Source of the DNA: a virus
DNA: 64,000 nt
IMG/VR virus record: IMGVR_UViG_3300028423_000861
Coordinates: 62,001 to 126,000 of that record
Direction: 5' to 3' (one strand)
A program made the position numbers and the translations under genes. Of this stretch, positions 21,829 through 30,390 are shown piece after piece (position 1 is the first letter of the stretch; each line of letters starts with the position of its first letter). The notes beneath the pieces were generated by a model. That model saw nothing but the letters and a program-made list of their open reading frames with translations. It was not told where the DNA came from and did no database searches.

Positions 21829-22287
21829 TTATTGTGTTTTATCCAAGACGTTTTGATTATTTTGGATATTCCATGCAGGTTGGATATAATTGATGAGGAA
21901 ATTTTCTTCAACATCAATTAAACTCATCGTCTGAGACACGGCCCCAGAAAACAAATCAATATGTCTGACCTCACTGTTACAACCATAAATCATCACTCGA
22001 TCGTTTTCAAGGGTTTCGCGCAATTTATAGGCTTTGGTAATACCTGTAACGCTGTTGCCGCGCCACCCACCACGATGTTGTTTAAACCTCTGCTCAAGTC
22101 CTTTTCCGGCCTTGCCCACATAAATTACTTCATCATGGGCTACCCAAAGATAAACCTGTGGAATCTTTTGTTTGAATTTGTCTTCTTGGATAACAAAATC
22201 AACAAGATCTCGATCATTGATAAAGATTTCACCAGCATATTCAAAATATAATTTTTTTATTATTTCAGAAGCAGATTTTTGATTCAT
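21829..22287 (-). CDS. GIY-YIG domain nuclease
   Basis: 152 residues. YLWVAHDEVIYVGKAGKGLEQRFKQHRGG carries the GIY-YIG hallmark (here YLW...YVG) with the catalytic Arg, followed by E in VEENFLINYIQPAWN. No NUMOD repeats, so it is more like a free-standing nuclease than a homing enzyme. In an operon with the next two genes. Confidence 0.75.
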   Translation of the reverse strand: MNQKSASEIIKKLYFEYAGEIFINDRDLVDFVIQEDKFKQKIPQVYLWVAHDEVIYVGKAGKGLEQRFKQHRGGWRGNSVTGITKAYKLRETLENDRVMIYGCNSEVRHIDLFSGAVSQTMSLIDVEENFLINYIQPAWNIQNNQNVLDKTQ

Positions 22288-22553
22288 TTGTTTTTCAGTT
22301 TAACAACAGGAAAACTCCAACCCCGGCTGGGATTTTCGTTCATGCCAACAGCATAACCATTAGCCAATTCAACCCAGTAGTGAACATTCTTTTGCGGTCC
22401 AGGCCATGCCCGGGCATCGCCGCCAAAGAAGTTATACTGATTAATTACTTCAACATCAGCATATTTAAACGCCCGGCAATTACTATGCTCGGTGGAAAAT
22501 TCATGCGGCATGATATCAGCAAGAGTGGACATTTCAGGTTCCATTTTAGTCAT
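22284..22553 (-). CDS. hypothetical protein, 89 aa
   Basis: ATG at 22553 overlaps the stop of the upstream gene (ATGACTAA). Contains CRAFKYADVEVINQYNFFGGDARAWPG and a beta-rich tail. Unknown function. Confidence 0.6.
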   Translation of the reverse strand: MTKMEPEMSTLADIMPHEFSTEHSNCRAFKYADVEVINQYNFFGGDARAWPGPQKNVHYWVELANGYAVGMNENPSRGWSFPVVKLKNK

Positions 22554-22833
22554 AGTAGCGTTCTTCAAGGACTTCGCTCGTCTTCATATCAACAACAAGT
22601 CGAACACATGAAAAATCATAATCTTTAAAACGGAAAATAGCGCCGCCACCGATGCCCCAAAGATCACCACCAATGCCATACGGCGTGCTGGTTTTAAAAC
22701 TGTTTTCAATGTCTGAGGAGATATCACGCTGCATCACTTCGCACTCGTATGGGCTAGTCAAGGGGCCGACACGAGTTACTTCTTCTCCATTGAGTGAAAT
22801 GGCAACGAAAAAGGCAACTGTGGTCTTGAGCAT
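22546..22833 (-). CDS. hypothetical protein with signal-like N-terminus, 95 aa
   Basis: MLKTTVAFFVAISLNGEEV... begins with a short hydrophobic segment, then beta strands. First gene after the promoter at 22859-22887. Unknown function. Confidence 0.55.
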   Translation of the reverse strand: MLKTTVAFFVAISLNGEEVTRVGPLTSPYECEVMQRDISSDIENSFKTSTPYGIGGDLWGIGGGAIFRFKDYDFSCVRLVVDMKTSEVLEERYYD

Positions 22834-22858
22834 TAGTATCTCCTTTGCTTACATTATC

Positions 22859-22887
22859 AATATAAGCAATATGCCTTGGTTTGTCAA
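22859..22887 (-). promoter_or_regulatory. sigma70-type early promoter
   Basis: TTGACA (22882-22887), 17 bp, TATATT (22859-22864), followed by GATAATGTAAGCAAAGGAG as at 2871. Confidence 0.85.
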
Positions 22888-22894
22888 GTGATTT

Positions 22895-23122
22895 CTAGGA
22901 TTGTTGTATTTTTCCTGTAATTTTTTTGGTTTCTGGTTCTGTCGTGTTTTTCCTGTGGATTTTTCTAGCATCCTTTAGCTGACCTATTGCAAAATCCAAG
23001 AGGTAACCACTTTGGTCAAGTCCTCTAGTAAAGTCTTCCTCATACAGCCGCAAATTAACTCTTGCAGCATTAATCAGATCAATAACATCGTCATCATTCT
23101 TAGGAATACTAAATTTGCCCAT
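22895..23122 (-). CDS. hypothetical protein, 75 aa
   Basis: MGKFSIPKNDDDVIDLINAARVNLRLYEEDF...; helical with a basic Lys/Thr-rich tail. Same operon as the phosphoesterase. Unknown function. Confidence 0.6.
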   Translation of the reverse strand: MGKFSIPKNDDDVIDLINAARVNLRLYEEDFTRGLDQSGYLLDFAIGQLKDARKIHRKNTTEPETKKITGKIQQS

Positions 23123-23124
23123 GA

Positions 23125-23664
23125 TTATACCTCAATTTCTGGAAATCTGCTGCGAACTTCTTCAAATTCAATCGGGCCGCAGTCTGTATGCTCGATTGAA
23201 ACGTTTTCGTATCTAGTATCACGCTCATCATTAGGCAGTCTGACCAAATTACTGTGTGTATGGCCGTGAATAATGCCGCGACACCAGACCGGAATACTTT
23301 CGGGATGCAATGGATAATGTGAGAGAATAACGTCGGCTAGCTTGTGTGTCCCGCGAATATCATCAAAATATTCAGCATAGTCTTTCATTTTAAAAATGTC
23401 GTGATTGCCCCTAATCAAGACCTTTCTTCCGTGCAATCCTTCCATGCATTTGAGGCCGCGGCGGGGGATCGCAACATCGCCAAGATGATACACCTTGTCT
23501 CCAGGCCTTACACGGGCATTCCAGGTCTCTTGCATGATCTCGTCGCCTTCTCGGGCTGATTGAGCCCAGGGGCGGATTGGTTCTCCAGTTCGAGAATCTA
23601 CAAATTTAGTATAGCAGCTTTCATGACCAAAATGCGTGTCACTTATTAACCAGGTCTTTGTCAT
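23125..23664 (-). CDS. calcineurin-like metallophosphoesterase
   Basis: 179 residues with the complete metal-site set: ISDTHFGH, HLGDVA, IRGNHD, LSHYPLH and IHGHTHS. Such YfcE/MJ0936-like enzymes cleave phosphodiesters or phosphomonoesters; related phage proteins occur beside RNA ligase or kinase genes. Substrate unknown. Confidence 0.85.
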   Translation of the reverse strand: MTKTWLISDTHFGHESCYTKFVDSRTGEPIRPWAQSAREGDEIMQETWNARVRPGDKVYHLGDVAIPRRGLKCMEGLHGRKVLIRGNHDIFKMKDYAEYFDDIRGTHKLADVILSHYPLHPESIPVWCRGIIHGHTHSNLVRLPNDERDTRYENVSIEHTDCGPIEFEEVRSRFPEIEV

Positions 23665-24157
23665 AATAATCGATCTTTATCCCAAATTTTTCAAAATTTT
23701 CATGAACATGCTTGTTATGAATCCACTTGTGATCTGGTGCCCCGTATATAGTTCTTCGGTCTGAACCGCGTATCTTGAGAATTTCTCTAAACCTGTGCGA
23801 GTATCTTTCTTTGAATTGCAAGCGGGGATTATTTTTATAATGATGGCGTTCTTTATATGGAATATTCGAATCGACAGGCAACCATATTTTGTTATGGACA
23901 TTGCATTCAGAACATATGAATTCTGATTCTTCACATTCATAATGATAGTCACCCTCGGTGCAGCCACGAGGAGGTTCATATAGAAGTTCTTGAATGTAGA
24001 CTAGATCACAAATCTGAAGAATTTCACCACAGTGAGCACACGGAATTGTTTGTTGGCCCATCGTCTTGTTTTTTTCTTCTATTAGAAAATCTAAAACAAG
24101 ACGATGCTCTTGTATTTTTGATTCAAGCTGATCTAGTTGCTCTTCAATTGTCAACAT
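23639..24157 (-). CDS. zinc-finger protein, 172 aa
   Basis: N-terminal coiled coil, then two Cys pairs CAHCGEILQIC and CTEGDYHYECEES..ICSECNVHNK, suggesting a zinc ribbon, and a basic C-terminal domain with several His. Could be an HNH-like relative, but the HNH core is not clear. Overlaps both neighbours. Confidence 0.55.
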   Translation of the reverse strand: MLTIEEQLDQLESKIQEHRLVLDFLIEEKNKTMGQQTIPCAHCGEILQICDLVYIQELLYEPPRGCTEGDYHYECEESEFICSECNVHNKIWLPVDSNIPYKERHHYKNNPRLQFKERYSHRFREILKIRGSDRRTIYGAPDHKWIHNKHVHENFEKFGIKIDYYDKDLVNK

Positions 24158-24518
24158 CGACTTCTGTTAATCCATGCTCTCTATCAAGATACTTGTATTC
24201 AATTTTTACTGGATCAAATTGTTCAAGTTGTTTGAATACCACTTGGGGATCGAAAGGACCACAAGTATATACATCAAGTTGCATTAGACCAGGCTGTGCT
24301 TCGTCCCAGACATGAAGGGCGATATGACTGGTCTCGATAATTACGACTCCTGTGACACCACGATTTCCTGGCACTTCAACGTAATCAGCAAATGGACCTT
24401 TTAACGCTTTCATGCCAATTTGATCAACAAGATTACTGAGCCAATCCTCAACAAAAACAGTGTCTGCAGGAGGCGAATTAACTTCAGCACGAACAATCAA
24501 GTGTTTGTGAACAATCAT
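24144..24518 (-). CDS. speD: S-adenosylmethionine decarboxylase
   Basis: 124 residues, normal for the short prokaryotic class 1b enzyme. VIIETSHIALHVWDE contains the Ser-His of the self-cleavage/pyruvoyl site and LDVYTCGPFDP the conserved Cys. The N-terminal HLIVRAEV strand fits. It makes decarboxylated AdoMet, the aminopropyl donor for spermidine. speD is known from marine cyanophages; here it lies with EctA/EctB genes that also handle diamines. Confidence 0.9.
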   Translation of the reverse strand: MIVHKHLIVRAEVNSPPADTVFVEDWLSNLVDQIGMKALKGPFADYVEVPGNRGVTGVVIIETSHIALHVWDEAQPGLMQLDVYTCGPFDPQVVFKQLEQFDPVKIEYKYLDREHGLTEVDVDN

Positions 24519-24529
24519 ATTTTTTCCTT

Positions 24530-25078
24530 TTATTTTTTGTTGTCGTGAATTTTACGAGCAGTGTTATGACTAATACGCTGGAAAACTCTTCCAAGGCTTT
24601 TGTAGGCATTATTCCAGACCCAGATGGCCGGCTTGCGTGAAACTTCCCAAGTTAAGCTAAATGGCCAGAGGCCAACCCATGTGCCTAGACGCTCTTTGTG
24701 ATCTGATGCATTGAAATCATATGCTGAACTTTCAAGAAAGGCATCAAAACTATTATCTTGATTTGAGCCGCGTTGCATTGACCATTGTTGATACGCAGAC
24801 ATAATTTTTTCCTGATTCTTGCGAATAAACTCTGGCCAGCGCCAGATCCCAGTATATGCGGCGCCAATGCCTACGTAAAAAACCAACATTCCCACCGCCC
24901 ATAATGGATTCGCTGCAATAACTGAAAAAACAGAAATTTTCAAAACAAATTCTAACAGTGCGAACCCACCAATAAATGTGAATGCAGATGCAAAAGCACT
25001 ATCGACTTCAGCTGAAATGAATCCTGCAATTAGAAACAAGATCACAGCAATAATTTCGATAAATCCAAATCCTAGCAT
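24530..25078 (-). CDS. membrane protein, 182 aa
   Basis: Four hydrophobic helices in the first 90 residues (GFIEIIAVILFLIAGFISA, AFTFIGGFALLEFVLKISVF, NPLWAVGMLVFYVGIGAAY), then a soluble basic C-terminus. Follows the AAA+ gene. Unknown function. Confidence 0.65.
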   Translation of the reverse strand: MLGFGFIEIIAVILFLIAGFISAEVDSAFASAFTFIGGFALLEFVLKISVFSVIAANPLWAVGMLVFYVGIGAAYTGIWRWPEFIRKNQEKIMSAYQQWSMQRGSNQDNSFDAFLESSAYDFNASDHKERLGTWVGLWPFSLTWEVSRKPAIWVWNNAYKSLGRVFQRISHNTARKIHDNKK

Positions 25079-25090
25079 TGTTTTAACTCC

Positions 25091-26218
25091 TTAAAATGCA
25101 TCAGGGTGGTATCTCCACCTATCAATAGGATCGTTCCGAGTGACATGCAGTTCAGCTTCCTCGCCATTTCGCTCGATACGATAAACAAAGCAATTGTTCG
25201 TTTGATCAAATTGCTTGATATGAGTAGGATTGAACACAAGGCATTCATCTCCAAACTCATTAGATCCCGCAACTTGTTCAATGGCATTCTTAACCGAATC
25301 TTCTTTGGCAAGATCTTTGGGCATGTCATCATCTGCCCAAATAAGATATTCAAAGTTATTGGGTTGGAAACGATCATAGGTACGATCGACAACAAGTTTC
25401 TTACCACCAGCAACGATTTCAACTTTGTAAGTATCAGTGCTGCGATTTTCTGGCTTGATGTTAAGAACTTCAAGAACTTCGGCAAGGCTTTCCCCATAAC
25501 GATTCATTTCTTCAACTGCGGCATTAAGCATGTCAAAATTAAAGAAACTGAATACCTTGGTATACTTGAGAATATCTTCGATCTGGCTCTGATCCTCAAG
25601 ACGATCTTCAAGAAATTCACGAATAAAATCTTGACCAAGCGTATCAAAGGAGAAGTTGTAATAGATACGGCCCGGACGATTTTGCATGAATTCTGAAACA
25701 TCACGCTCGGTATTCGTAGTCACGAGGAAAAGCTTGCGGCTAGGGAATACTCCATCAAAAAGAGTAAGAATTTTGCGTTGCGTCCCCCAATCATAAATCT
25801 TTTCAAACTCGTCAAACATCACGATTGCAGGCATGTTAATGCTCTGAATAAATGCATTAAACTCATCACCGTGCCAATCTCGATTGATTACGATGGTAGG
25901 GATCTTCATATCACGTCCGCGCACTGCAACTTGCTTCGCAAGAAGAGTTTTCCCTGCGCCCTTGATGCCGCTAAGAAGAACACCCGTGCTGCCAGAACGA
26001 TCCTCAAAGGTTTTTAGGATACGGTCGGCGTAATTATTATTCTTTCCATAGATTTTATCCGGAAGATCGAAATTTTCAATCTGTTCAAGGAAAAACTCGC
26101 CTGCACGTTCATCAAACTTTACCGTGTAAGTTTCAGGAGGCAGATGATCATACGGCTTGATTTCTCCATCGTCACGAATTCGAATCGTGTTACCGCTCTT
26201 AAGGAAAACTTTTTTCAT
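25091..26218 (-). CDS. AAA+ ATPase
   Basis: 375 residues. Walker A GIKGAGKTLLAKQ (around residue 85), Walker B AIVMFDEFEKIYD (around 132), sensor region LFLVTTNTERDVSEFMQNRPGRIYYNF with an arginine finger. The C-terminal 100 residues form a separate beta-rich domain. A remodelling or chaperone-like role is likely; partner unknown. Start overlaps the stop of the next upstream gene. Confidence 0.85.
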   Translation of the reverse strand: MKKVFLKSGNTIRIRDDGEIKPYDHLPPETYTVKFDERAGEFFLEQIENFDLPDKIYGKNNNYADRILKTFEDRSGSTGVLLSGIKGAGKTLLAKQVAVRGRDMKIPTIVINRDWHGDEFNAFIQSINMPAIVMFDEFEKIYDWGTQRKILTLFDGVFPSRKLFLVTTNTERDVSEFMQNRPGRIYYNFSFDTLGQDFIREFLEDRLEDQSQIEDILKYTKVFSFFNFDMLNAAVEEMNRYGESLAEVLEVLNIKPENRSTDTYKVEIVAGGKKLVVDRTYDRFQPNNFEYLIWADDDMPKDLAKEDSVKNAIEQVAGSNEFGDECLVFNPTHIKQFDQTNNCFVYRIERNGEEAELHVTRNDPIDRWRYHPDAF

Positions 26219-26595
26219 TATTCATTCTCGCTTTGGTTTTTAAAGTTACAAGTCCATGACTCTTTTTCAAAATACTTTGATACTTCTTGTTTGCATACAA
26301 TAGCAGGCGGTTGTTCTGAAGTCAATAACAGATAAAGATATTCTGACTCCAAGTCTTCCAGTGATCGTTGATGTTCGCCACATAGTGCCACAGCACCTTG
26401 TATTACAGTCCCGTCTTCTTTTTCGAGACCAAGAACAACTTTGCACTCATCATTAAATTTTTCAGTCTGAACATCCATTATTGCATAAAACCCGAACTGG
26501 ACAAGAATGACAACGACTGATGATACAGTAATAATTACTTGAGTAGGCATGGGAACCATTAGGTAATGATACCATCGTTCTTCTGGTTGTATCAT
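26218..26595 (-). CDS. single-pass membrane protein, 125 aa
   Basis: One transmembrane helix (TQVIITVSSVVVILVQFGFYAIM) and a periplasmic-type domain with four Cys, perhaps two disulfides. Forms an operon with the AAA+ gene. Confidence 0.6.
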   Translation of the reverse strand: MIQPEERWYHYLMVPMPTQVIITVSSVVVILVQFGFYAIMDVQTEKFNDECKVVLGLEKEDGTVIQGAVALCGEHQRSLEDLESEYLYLLLTSEQPPAIVCKQEVSKYFEKESWTCNFKNQSENE

Positions 26596-27065
26596 TTTTC
26601 ATCTACCTCTAGGACAGGACAAACACGGGTTTTAATTGACACGGCATATTCTTTAATTAATTTCCAAAATCCATGTGAATTTTCTTGATTCTCGTCTCCT
26701 GTGATATTGGATTTGTTTTTGTTCGAATAACGATATTTTTCATACAATTCAACCATAATAATGAAGACAGCTACAAAAAACATGAGTAATAATATACCAC
26801 CAAATGTCCACATGATACCTATTGAACCATTCAAGCTCGCTGGCACTACTATAAGTGCAAGGTATAATCCTCCAAATGGAATAATATTGCTGATAATCGC
26901 CAATGGCCCCCAGACCAAAATAGTCCTCATATAAGGACATAGACCTATGCGTTTATTCTCGGGCTGTCCTGCATTGATATAATTATAGTCTCTTAACCAA
27001 ACTGCGAACCATTGTGACATAAAAACATAGAGTTTATAATGCCAACTGTTAGAACTAATCTGCAT
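26592..27065 (-). CDS. multi-pass membrane protein, 157 aa
   Basis: Three hydrophobic helices (ILVWGPLAIISNIIPFGGLYLALIV, WTFGGILLLMFFVAVFIIMV) and a soluble tail. ATG at 27065 is used; a TTG five codons earlier is possible. Overlaps both neighbours. Confidence 0.6.
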   Translation of the reverse strand: MQISSNSWHYKLYVFMSQWFAVWLRDYNYINAGQPENKRIGLCPYMRTILVWGPLAIISNIIPFGGLYLALIVVPASLNGSIGIMWTFGGILLLMFFVAVFIIMVELYEKYRYSNKNKSNITGDENQENSHGFWKLIKEYAVSIKTRVCPVLEVDEK

Positions 27066-27360
27066 ATTCAACTCTTTCAATTATAGGCATGTCATAGTGG
27101 ACAACTTCAAGTTTTTTAAGCCCGGCAAGTGGTAGGTAACGGTTGCGGCCTTCCACACTCACGCGGTAGTAACGCTGGCCCGGTTTGAGGTTGAGCCAAC
27201 GGCTCGTTCTGTGAGTAAACATGGCGGGATGGGCTGTAAGCATCTTGAGCTCACGCAACACACCACCGATTTTGATCGAAAACAATTTTTCTTTCTTTAC
27301 GTCCCAGAAATAACCAGGACAGTTTGGAACAGGCGTTAGGGTGTCAGGAAAATAGATCAT
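27055..27360 (-). CDS. hypothetical protein, 101 aa
   Basis: Basic, Arg/Tyr-rich (LKPGQRYYRVSVEGRNRYLPLAGL) with an N-terminal PDTLTPVPNCPGYFWD. The central part recalls NUMOD/AP2-like DNA-binding segments, but it is not assigned. Confidence 0.6.
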   Translation of the reverse strand: MIYFPDTLTPVPNCPGYFWDVKKEKLFSIKIGGVLRELKMLTAHPAMFTHRTSRWLNLKPGQRYYRVSVEGRNRYLPLAGLKKLEVVHYDMPIIERVEYAD

Positions 27361-27998
27361 TTGAGTCTCTCGTATGTTTCAAGAACAGCTTGAGCAATAT
27401 AACTTACATCTTCACAACCACTACGAATGTCACGCCAAACGCCATATTGTAAGTCTCTTTCAATATTGTATTCAGCAACTTTATAGAATTCTTCCATGAA
27501 GTCAATAGTATTTTTTGCTGCTTGGATAAAATCAATACCATACAATTCTTTAGCTTCATCTACTATCAACCAAAAATTTTCATATCTTTGCTGTGTGTAA
27601 GAAAGATCTGTTGTATCTAGTCGAATTAGCCAAGGATCAATTTGTGGAATGTATTTGTGATTGATTGTGTTGAGAATCATCTCGTTTGCTGAGGAAACGA
27701 TGACCCCTTCAAACCATTCAGGATATTCTTGTGCAGTTTCTTTGAGTAATTCTGCAGATCTAATTTCTTTATCTGGATGCTCGTCATAAACAACATCGTG
27801 CCATAGTATAGCAAGATCAAGCTTTGAATAATACGGAATATTAAGCAGATTGGCAATCTCATATAGTCTACGAACATGATTGATATTGTGATATTTCCGT
27901 CGAGGATCATCCATGTATTCAGCTACGAACTCTCCCATTTCACTATGAAGCAATTTACTCCAACTAGCATCAATATCATGATTTTGTTCAATGTTCAT
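27357..27998 (-). CDS. HD-domain phosphohydrolase
   Basis: 213 residues from ATG 27998. PRRKYHNINHVRRLYE, LAILWHDVVYDEHP (HD) and RLDTTDLSYTQQRYEN match predicted HD-superfamily hydrolases (COG4339 type). A nucleotide is the likely substrate. A longer upstream frame without a Shine-Dalgarno is rejected. Confidence 0.8.
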   Translation of the reverse strand: MNIEQNHDIDASWSKLLHSEMGEFVAEYMDDPRRKYHNINHVRRLYEIANLLNIPYYSKLDLAILWHDVVYDEHPDKEIRSAELLKETAQEYPEWFEGVIVSSANEMILNTINHKYIPQIDPWLIRLDTTDLSYTQQRYENFWLIVDEAKELYGIDFIQAAKNTIDFMEEFYKVAEYNIERDLQYGVWRDIRSGCEDVSYIAQAVLETYERLK

Positions 27999-28269
27999 TC
28001 CTGAACTCCTGCATTTTCTTTCGATGCACTTCAATTTCATGAATTCTGTTTTTCCAGGCTGTAACTTTTGTTTTATCCTCATCATCAAGACGATCAAAAT
28101 CCAAAATTGAAAGGCCTAGCTTTTCATCAAATTCAAGAAGTTCAAGGCAATTGATACACAGTGTAACATCGCCAGGCTCAGGAACATGGGTCACATCTTC
28201 CAATCCTGTAGCTGCATCAAGCACATGACTACAAGCAGGGCATTTAGATTTTTTGACACGATAAGTCAT
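27988..28269 (-). CDS. zinc-ribbon protein, 93 aa
   Basis: CPACSHVLDAATG and LCINCLELLEF form a Cys4 zinc ribbon; the C-terminal half is a charged helix. Resembles phage early regulators with treble-clef folds; function unknown. Confidence 0.65.
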   Translation of the reverse strand: MTYRVKKSKCPACSHVLDAATGLEDVTHVPEPGDVTLCINCLELLEFDEKLGLSILDFDRLDDEDKTKVTAWKNRIHEIEVHRKKMQEFRNEH

Positions 28270-28543
28270 TTTCCTCCAACTGAGTATCTTCTCGGGCTTC
28301 CTGGAAACTCATTTCATCGATTAGGTTAAGATCAGCATGTGTTTCAATCCAAGCACGGGCACCACAGCGCAGTTGACGTCCATCGTAGACCATTTTACTA
28401 GGGCCCAGGATTTCTACTTCACGTGCATAGCGTGTGGTGCCGTTATTCAATTTGATGGTATAAACAGGACGATTGCCGCCGTCGCTGGCATTCATACTGA
28501 TATGTTGCCTGTTTACGTGTATAATGTGAGGTTTATTTTTCAT
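28244..28543 (-). CDS. hypothetical protein, 99 aa
   Basis: Beta-rich core (YTIKLNNGTTRYAREVEILGPSKMVYDGR), acidic tail. Overlaps ectB on one side and the zinc ribbon on the other. Confidence 0.6.
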   Translation of the reverse strand: MKNKPHIIHVNRQHISMNASDGGNRPVYTIKLNNGTTRYAREVEILGPSKMVYDGRQLRCGARAWIETHADLNLIDEMSFQEAREDTQLEENDLSCQKI

Positions 28544-29792
28544 TTAAAATCTCAAGAACAGATTGTTCAACAATATCAAGACCATCATACAACGATGGAT
28601 ATGTAATTGTCAATGGTGCAAGAACCTTTACAACTTCGTCATCAGCACCTGATGTTTCGATAATCAAGCCCTTTTCAAAACAACGTGCGCAAATGCGTTC
28701 TGCTAGTTCTCCAGATCCTACGTCAATACCTTTCATCATATCACGACCTTTTACTTGGGCGCCAGGAATTAGGTCTGCAATTTCTTCTAGACGTTTGCCA
28801 AGTATTTCGCCTTTTCCACGAACCATTCGTGCAAACTTGTCATCAGACCAAAACTTTTCCAGTGCTACACGAGCAGTTACAAAGGCATGTGTGTTGCCGC
28901 GAAATGTTCCATTGTGTTCGGCGGGCTTCCAAATATCAAGTTTTGAATCCAGAAGAACCATAGCAAACGGAAGTCCATACCCACTTAGCGATTTTGCCAG
29001 TGTGATAATATCAGGTTGGACACCCATGTAATCAAACGAAAAGAAGTTCCCAGTTCTTCCTACGCCTGCTTGAATGTCGTCAACAATTAGCAGAGCTCCG
29101 TGCTGTTTTGCTAGCTGCTGAATACCTTGTAGCCATTCCTGTGATGCAGCGTTAAGTCCGCCTTCGCCTTGCACAGTCTCGACGATAAACGCAGCCGGAG
29201 CATCAACGCCGCTGCTGGTGTTGTCGAGCATTGCCCGAGCAACTTCAAGTTCGCCGCCGCCTAGTGCACCATCGTAAGGCAAGTGTGCGACATCACTAAA
29301 CGACACAGGTCCGGCACCACCGCGCTTGCTGGCGTTGCCTGTGAGTGCTAGCGAGCCCATTGTCATGCCGTGGAAGGCGTTGGTAAATGCAACAATGTTA
29401 CGGCGCCCTGTAACCTTGCGAGCAAGCTTTACAGCCGCTTCTACAGCATTAGTTCCAGTAGGTCCAGTCATCATAATTTTGTGATTCATACCGCGCGGTT
29501 CGAGAATCAAACGTTCGAAGGTTTCAATAAACTGGGCTTTTTGTGTAGTATACATGTCGAGCCCGTGCGCAATACCATCATTTGAAATATGTTCAACAAG
29601 CGCCGCTTTCATGTCTTTGTCATTATGACCATAATTGAGTGTTGAGCAGCCCGACAGAAAATCAAAATATTCATTGCCGTCTTCATCAAACAAAAATGTT
29701 CCATAAGCACTGGAAAAGACCTTGTCAAAATTACGGCAATAGCTGCGAACTTCTGATTCACGACTGGCAAAAATCTTTTTATCGGTTTTCAT
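28533..29792 (-). CDS. ectB: diaminobutyrate-2-oxoglutarate aminotransferase (EctB)
   Basis: About 419 residues, the usual EctB length. N-terminus FASRESEVRSYCRNFDKVF matches EctB; then GYAHN-type SGCSTLNYGHND, MTGPTGTNAVEAAVKLAR, FHGMTMGSLALTGN, LIVDDIQAGVGRTG (PLP phosphate and ring contacts) and DIITLAKSLSG with the PLP Lys. It converts aspartate semialdehyde and glutamate to L-2,4-diaminobutyrate, feeding EctA (18030-18524). ATG at 29792 gives the EctB-like N-terminus; an ATG six codons earlier is possible. Confidence 0.9.
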   Translation of the reverse strand: MKTDKKIFASRESEVRSYCRNFDKVFSSAYGTFLFDEDGNEYFDFLSGCSTLNYGHNDKDMKAALVEHISNDGIAHGLDMYTTQKAQFIETFERLILEPRGMNHKIMMTGPTGTNAVEAAVKLARKVTGRRNIVAFTNAFHGMTMGSLALTGNASKRGGAGPVSFSDVAHLPYDGALGGGELEVARAMLDNTSSGVDAPAAFIVETVQGEGGLNAASQEWLQGIQQLAKQHGALLIVDDIQAGVGRTGNFFSFDYMGVQPDIITLAKSLSGYGLPFAMVLLDSKLDIWKPAEHNGTFRGNTHAFVTARVALEKFWSDDKFARMVRGKGEILGKRLEEIADLIPGAQVKGRDMMKGIDVGSGELAERICARCFEKGLIIETSGADDEVVKVLAPLTITYPSLYDGLDIVEQSVLEILNEK

Positions 29793-30126
29793 TTCGTAAA
29801 AGTTCCTCATATTCTTTTATTTGTTGTTCTATTTCTTTGTCGCTTTCCCAACGACCTTCTTCGTAATTCCAATGCCGAACATCGTAGATATTGAAGTCAA
29901 AGAAATACCCAAACAGTTCAAGACTAATTCCTGGACCAGCGTGGTCATGTCCCCGCCAAGAGAGATCCAGATCAAATCTTAGAATGCTTGGTGTTGCTGC
30001 TTTTGATAACTGAATGCACATTGCTTTACGACGAGAAATTTTCGGTTCTCGCCAAAAGTAATCGTGCTGAACTCTCCCGGGATCTTTAGCCCAGGGGCTT
30101 TCAAACTTGAAAGAAAAATAAATCAT
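29779..30126 (-). CDS. hypothetical protein, 115 aa
   Basis: Aromatic, acidic protein (FKFESPWAKDP, LRFDLDLSWRGHDHAGPGISLELFGYFFDFNIYD). Overlaps the start of ectB. Unknown function. Confidence 0.6.
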   Translation of the reverse strand: MIYFSFKFESPWAKDPGRVQHDYFWREPKISRRKAMCIQLSKAATPSILRFDLDLSWRGHDHAGPGISLELFGYFFDFNIYDVRHWNYEEGRWESDKEIEQQIKEYEELLRNENR

Positions 30127-30152
30127 AATTTCTTTTCGTGTTTGATGGAAAT

Positions 30153-30255
30153 TGGCGGACCGTTAGCCCGATAAGGTTGGACTCTTGTCTGTGGACCCAT
30201 GCATTGCACGACTTTTTCGGCTCTCTTGTTCTAATAGCAAACTCCGCTACGGTCC
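30153..30255 (-). ncRNA. 103-nt tRNA-like RNA with CCA end
   Basis: Acceptor GGACCGU (30249-30255) pairs perfectly with ACGGUCC (30157-30163), followed by G and encoded CCA. There is a 3-bp D-like stem AGC/GCU and an AGUCC/GGGCU arm with a 9-nt loop lacking the UUCRA sequence. The centre does not give a normal anticodon arm. The acceptor matches that of the Lys tRNAs at 43477-43755. Confidence 0.45.
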
Positions 30256-30305
30256 TAGAGCGGTTCACCTATCAAATTATATGACAGGCTGCTGTCGAAA
30301 TTAAA

Positions 30306-30382
30306 TGGTCTCGGTGGTAGGATTCGAACCTACGGTCTCCTGGACCCAAACCAGGCGCTTTACCAGACTAAGCTACACCGAG
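30306..30382 (-). tRNA. tRNA-Pro(UGG)
   Basis: CUCGGUG/CACCGAG acceptor, loop UUUGGGU, T-loop UUCGAAU, A73, CCA encoded. Confidence 0.95.
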
Positions 30383-30390
30383 TTAATTAT

